Shown piece by piece: positions 59,783-64,000 of a stretch of DNA of 64,000 nucleotides. The notes beneath the pieces are model-generated. The model did not search any database, was not told the origin of the DNA, and saw nothing but the letters and a program-made list of their open reading frames with translations. This DNA comes from Pachypanchax playfairii (lineage: Eukaryota > Chordata > Actinopteri > Cyprinodontiformes > Aplocheilidae): contig SSNP01000085.1 of the NCBI GenBank assembly GCA_006937955.1, positions 971,787 to 1,035,786 on the forward strand. The letters are read 5' to 3'. How positions within the stretch are numbered: position 1 is the first letter of the stretch; the number at the start of each line of letters is the position of its first letter. A program made the position numbers and the translations under genes.

Positions 59783-62700
59783 TCTATATAACCTGCATTC
59801 ATTAGAAGTGACTCCGTGCACCTCGTTATGTCAATTTAAATTGTAACATTTTAAACATGCAACTGTTGTTGATGTTTTTGTAAAACACTAACGTATTTTC
59901 AGTAAGAGAAACATTCTTTACAAGTTTTCTGTGAGTTTCTCACACTTGATGTGTAACGTATCCCTCAGATAATGTTACTCTCATCAATTCAGCTTGTTTT
60001 AAAAACATTTTTTAAATCAGGATTTTTGAACAGAGAACATGCAGAGAAATGCAAGCGTTTGGATTTGCATCTCAGCAGAGTTGGTTTCTTCTTTACCATC
60101 ACTGTCAAGAGAAATTGTCAGTAGTGTCGTGTTTTCAAACTCAAATGATTTATGCAAAGAGCAAAAGGCCATTTATGGCCATGTTATTAGATGTCAAGCT
60201 CTTGTTCATGCATAATAAGTTACTGTACATGTTAACTTATTTCAAATATTGAACAATTTGTGCACAAAAACTGCTATTAAAATGCCTTCATGAGCACTCA
60301 TGTGCAGTTTTAGTCCAAAAACAACAGAGTTTTAGATGTTTAGTCCCAGGTGGTGCAAATCTCCTGATTAAAGCTGAATAGAAAAACAAAACTTTGCACA
60401 TGAAGACTTAATGCTGGAGTTACAAATAGCTGTTGCAACAAAATACAGTTTCCATTTAATGTAAAACAAAAGAAGCCTGCATTTTTGATTAGATGACTGT
60501 GTCAAAAAGTACTCTCTCCATCCTGGTTGACCCACTTTACATCCAATCCCCTGACCCAGTGAAGAATAATTAAGAGCTCATTCATCTCTGAGAGAACCAT
60601 CCAGCTGTAATTATTACTATATGCTTTTTAAAACCTTAATAAACTATTGAACAAAGATAAGGGACATTTTGAACTCAAGTTGGGGAGTTTTAATTCATCA
60701 TCAAGCACGCTTCTCCTGCGGGGCTCGTGACAGCAGGTCAAAAAGTGCTGAATTTCTAAAACATCTCATGTGAAGCTTAAAGGAGCTGAGACAGATTAGT
60801 ATAATGTATGGCTGTGAAAGTGGGGTGAGCATATTTCATCAGCTCTCTCTTTAAAACCCATACAAGTGCTTAAATCAGCCCTGTCTCAGAAGTAAAAATA
60901 TATGAAATGATATTTCATTCCATTCAATTTCCTCTCTGCACCAATTTCCATAACAGATGCGGAGCCTGCAGACGAAACTGGATGATGAAATGTCAAGTAG
61001 TGGGAGCTACTGGGTCTGTTGCGAGGTCTGCTATCGCAATTAATGCCAAAGTGCATGAAAAAAAGAGCAGCGGGAGCTCTGTGGCTGACAAAGAACTCTG
61101 TCAAAAAGTATTTTATTACTCAAACGGATATAAAGCAAATCAAAGTATATAGGTACAGCGTGCTGCGCATCATCTCCTCATTAGATTTCTGTATTAAAAT
61201 GTTGTATGTGAACCCAAATTACCAGCTTAATCTCACCAGACAATAGAGTGAGATCTTTAGAAATATCCTTTTAGCCTCTCTTTGCTTTGTACTCAGTGTT
61301 CTCTGCACTTTAGCCAAACGTCCCACCAAAGCACATCTGACAGGGTTTAACCTGGATTAAAATCACTAATAAACCTTCAGGCCTGAGGAACTGAGGAACA
61401 GAGATGGGTCATTTTTTTCTCTCTTTGGCCTTTTCAGTTTTTTTTTTTTTAAATAAAAAAAAACAGTGTCAAATGATCCACTTACAGGAAGGAGCCTGCC
61501 CTGTTGATCTTGGTTGAGTGGCCTATTTCTTTTCTAGTCTTTTCCACTGTAGTCCCCTTTGATGGGAAACGTAACATTGATACCTTCATTTGTTTTTTAA
61601 ATAATGCAGATTTTATCTAATCCTAATCTAATTCTCGCATCTCTTTTCCAACAGTTTGCAATTTCTTTAAAATGCTACTTCCTTGAAGAAATCTGAGCAC
61701 ATTTTACTAATTTAAAGGGACAAAACACTATCCAGTTACTCTTTTTTGTTGTTGTTTAGGGGGGGGGAAATCCACATTTGCATCTGCAACTATCTTGAAT
61801 ATCATGTTGCATAGAAAACTTGAAAAGAAGGGATAATTTTGAATTGTATCTGTGATATATGATATCCTGACAGTTGGTTAAAAAAAGGAAAAGCAGATGC
61901 TGTTGCAGCTTTATTAGATATGAAGGGGGTGAAGCAAAGATTAAATAACAGTATGACACCTAAATTTGGATTTTTCTTTAAGAAAACAGAATGTTGTTGA
62001 CAACTTTTTGTAATTTTTTACTTTTAAAAACACAATGAATCTGAAACCACCTCCAGGTAAAAGCCAGAGGACTCAGAACCTCTGGTCCATCTGCTTGTTC
62101 ATGCTGCCTCAAAACAACAAGGGCGACACTTCTCATTGCTTGAAATCTCCGAACTTCCTGCACTGCTCTCTAATGTCTCAATGTTACAGCACATTTGCAG
62201 TCCAATCTAGTAAAAGCAGCTAATATTTCAGCAAAGAAATCAAACTGCTCAGTATATACAGGACTTGTGTTTTTCTTTGGTTGGTTCTTGGCTGCTGCCA
62301 GACTCAGGTGAAGAGCTGTTTCAGCCCAGGCTGCTGTAAGTAGGTCAGGCCTGTTGAAACATTCAGTCTCATTTGAAATGTCTCTACTTGTTTGGAAAGA
62401 AAAAAAAAACAAATAAAAAAAAATAACATAAAATCTCCAAGCGTTTACAGGAATCACATATCGACTAAAAGTGTGAAAGCCTGCATCAACTTCAGGAAGT
62501 TGCCCTTGTTCGCTCTATTTTTTACAGATTATTAATGTAAAAAATGATGAGGATGTAGTTTAAACAGAAACATGAATGTTTCAGCGTAGCATCATTCTGT
62601 TTACTCAGGTGGTGCTTTAAACTCAACTGTAACATCTTTGCTATATTGGACAGGATGTGTTTGTTATTACCTTCCTGAAACACTCCGACACAGACATGCT

Positions 62701-64000
62701 TTTAATTTGTCGGATGTGCAGAAGTAAAGAGGTTGTTGCATGCTTTTCCTCATTGATGTTGCAGTTTTCACTCCTACTCTTCGATGCAACTCTATCAACG
62801 TGATCCAAAAATGACTCTGCAGTCAGCCCTGATGATGTGATGTAGCACAATCTGTGCACATGTTCAAAACTAGAAAAAGTTAAAAAATGTACTGAATGAT
62901 GTTGTTTGCCTGTGTACATCAGCAGAAAAGCTCTCACACATTTATACCCCTGAAATCGATTAGGCTGGTCTGGCGTCCATGAAAAGCTGTAAACAAAGCG
63001 GCGTGGCCGTTTTCTCTTGATGTCCGCAGCAAGACGCTGCATGCATTCCAGCAGAGGCTTAAACAGAAGCTCAGGCTATAGGCCATCAGGCAAAGAGCTG
63101 CACACAGCCATCACTGGGCGAGGCCGATTAAAGGCTCAGAACAAGAGCCAGAAATTCACAGAATTTAGCAAAATTCTAGAGTTACCAGTTTAATAAACAA
63201 CCTATAAATCAAATATTGACTAATTGAAGCATCCTTTACAACAGACTCTGCTTTGTTCCTGACTTTAAAAATGACATTTGTTTATTTTTGATGATTATGT
63301 GAATCATCAGTTTACCCAAATGATCAAGCAGAGATCAGAATTCACCAGGAAATTCTCTCACGTCTAATCGAGTTTATAATCTTCACTCATTTCATTGGGA
63401 AGTTTGTCTACAACGACTAGTGATGACTAGTAAGAAAGAGAAATAAAGAGTGCTTTACATGATGAGCCTCATGGTACAGATGCTTTTCCAGACACTTGCA
63501 TTTATCTTTACATTTAATTTGCAAATTCACAACCTTTAAAAACTCTTTAAAACAAACTGGCTTAAAGTCGTACTAGAGTCTAATAAATCTTTTGAGGGAT
63601 GTAGCAAACTTGGGGAAAAAAAGTCAAAAACACCAATGCTTGTTACATAAAACTCAAAATATTAACAAGAAACAAAGAAAATTGTACAAATAAATATAGA
63701 AAATCTTTATTATTTAGCTTTAAATGGTCCATTTCATCTGCAGCTCATCTCAAGAGTTGACATCACTATTAAATCAAGTTCTTCCATGTTTGACCTCTTT
63801 TACTTGGCACGTTGACCGCATTAGAATATCTTTGTGGGGGTCAGTCTGTCCCTATTATGGGGCGTCTGAAAGTGGGGCAGCTGCCCCCCACATGAAGTGA
63901 CCTCACTTAGTGAAGATCAATAATAGGCTCCACATTCCTCACTCCAAGTCCTCAGTAGTCACTCCAGTCCTGGTATCTCAGTAATTTGAGCCATTTGGTG
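56486..64000. other. Upstream of sema4b, no supported gene
   Basis: It probably holds the sema4b promoter and a 5' non-coding exon, but neither could be located. Visible content is a CA repeat at 59749-59780, a degraded fish-repeat fragment around 59400-59460 (GAACCCAGAACCTTTCTGTT) and poly-A/T runs. The - strand open frame at 62641-63042 (133 codons) and the + strand one at 60907-61152 have no recognisable similarity. Confidence 0.5.
59749..59780. repeat. (CA)n microsatellite
   Basis: About 15 CA units in the region upstream of sema4b. Confidence 0.95.

Noticed and set aside
60907..61152. 81-codon plus-strand open frame
   Set aside because: No similarity recognised, and overlapping frames are equally open. 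It could be a conserved non-coding element, but that cannot be judged from one genome.
62641..63042. 133-codon minus-strand open frame upstream of sema4b
   Set aside because: No recognisable family or splice structure, and AT-rich codon use like the surroundings. A TATAAAT inside it is not enough to call a gene or promoter.

Overview
The window looks like a piece of a percomorph-type teleost fish genome. The evidence is split genes with GT-AG introns, vertebrate-only protein families, long CA/GT microsatellites and several families of short non-autonomous DNA transposons typical of fish. One ambiguous base (n) occurs near 20672. No rRNA, tRNA, CRISPR or prokaryotic feature was seen.

Three protein-coding genes can be read from conserved exons. 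(1) On the + strand, 23158-28290, lie the last five coding exons of an FKBP8-family tail-anchored TPR immunophilin, probably the fish paralog fkbp16. Its upstream FKBP-domain exons were not found. (2) On the - strand, 36798-29008, is a complete 17-exon RASEF-family gene. It has N-terminal EF-hands, a coiled coil and a C-terminal Rab GTPase ending in a prenylation-type cysteine pair. The exons sum to 1953 nt (650 aa). (3) On the - strand, 56485-41629, is a complete 14-exon class 4 semaphorin recognised as sema4b. It has a signal peptide, Sema, PSI and Ig-like domains, a transmembrane segment and a PDZ-binding tail. The exons sum to 2511 nt (836 aa). The FKBP and RASEF genes are tail to tail, about 0.7 kb between stop codons. 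RASEF and sema4b are in tandem on the - strand. The three act in different places (mitochondrial/ER outer membrane, Rab/Ca2+ trafficking, cell-surface signalling), and nothing suggests a shared pathway.

Layout: 1-23 kb has no confident coding sequence. It holds interspersed repeats, three TTAA-flanked MITE-like elements (one nested inside an older repeat), a microsatellite-driven internal duplication, a 13-bp minisatellite and two weak candidate exons. 23-28.5 kb is the FKBP gene, with a hAT-like MITE in an intron. 28.7-37 kb is RASEF, with an 812-bp TTAA element and a GC-rich palindromic insert in introns. 37-41.6 kb is intergenic sequence or sema4b 3'UTR with hAT-like remnants. 41.6-56.5 kb is sema4b, including a 7-kb first intron, one GC-AG intron and a CA repeat against a splice acceptor. 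56.5-64 kb is sema4b upstream sequence with no supported gene.

The most unusual signals are the cohort of TTAA-bounded palindromic-end elements (three sequence families, five copies), the degenerated second EF-hand of RASEF, the GC donor in sema4b, and the missing FKBP-domain exons. I did not find a clearly new biological system.
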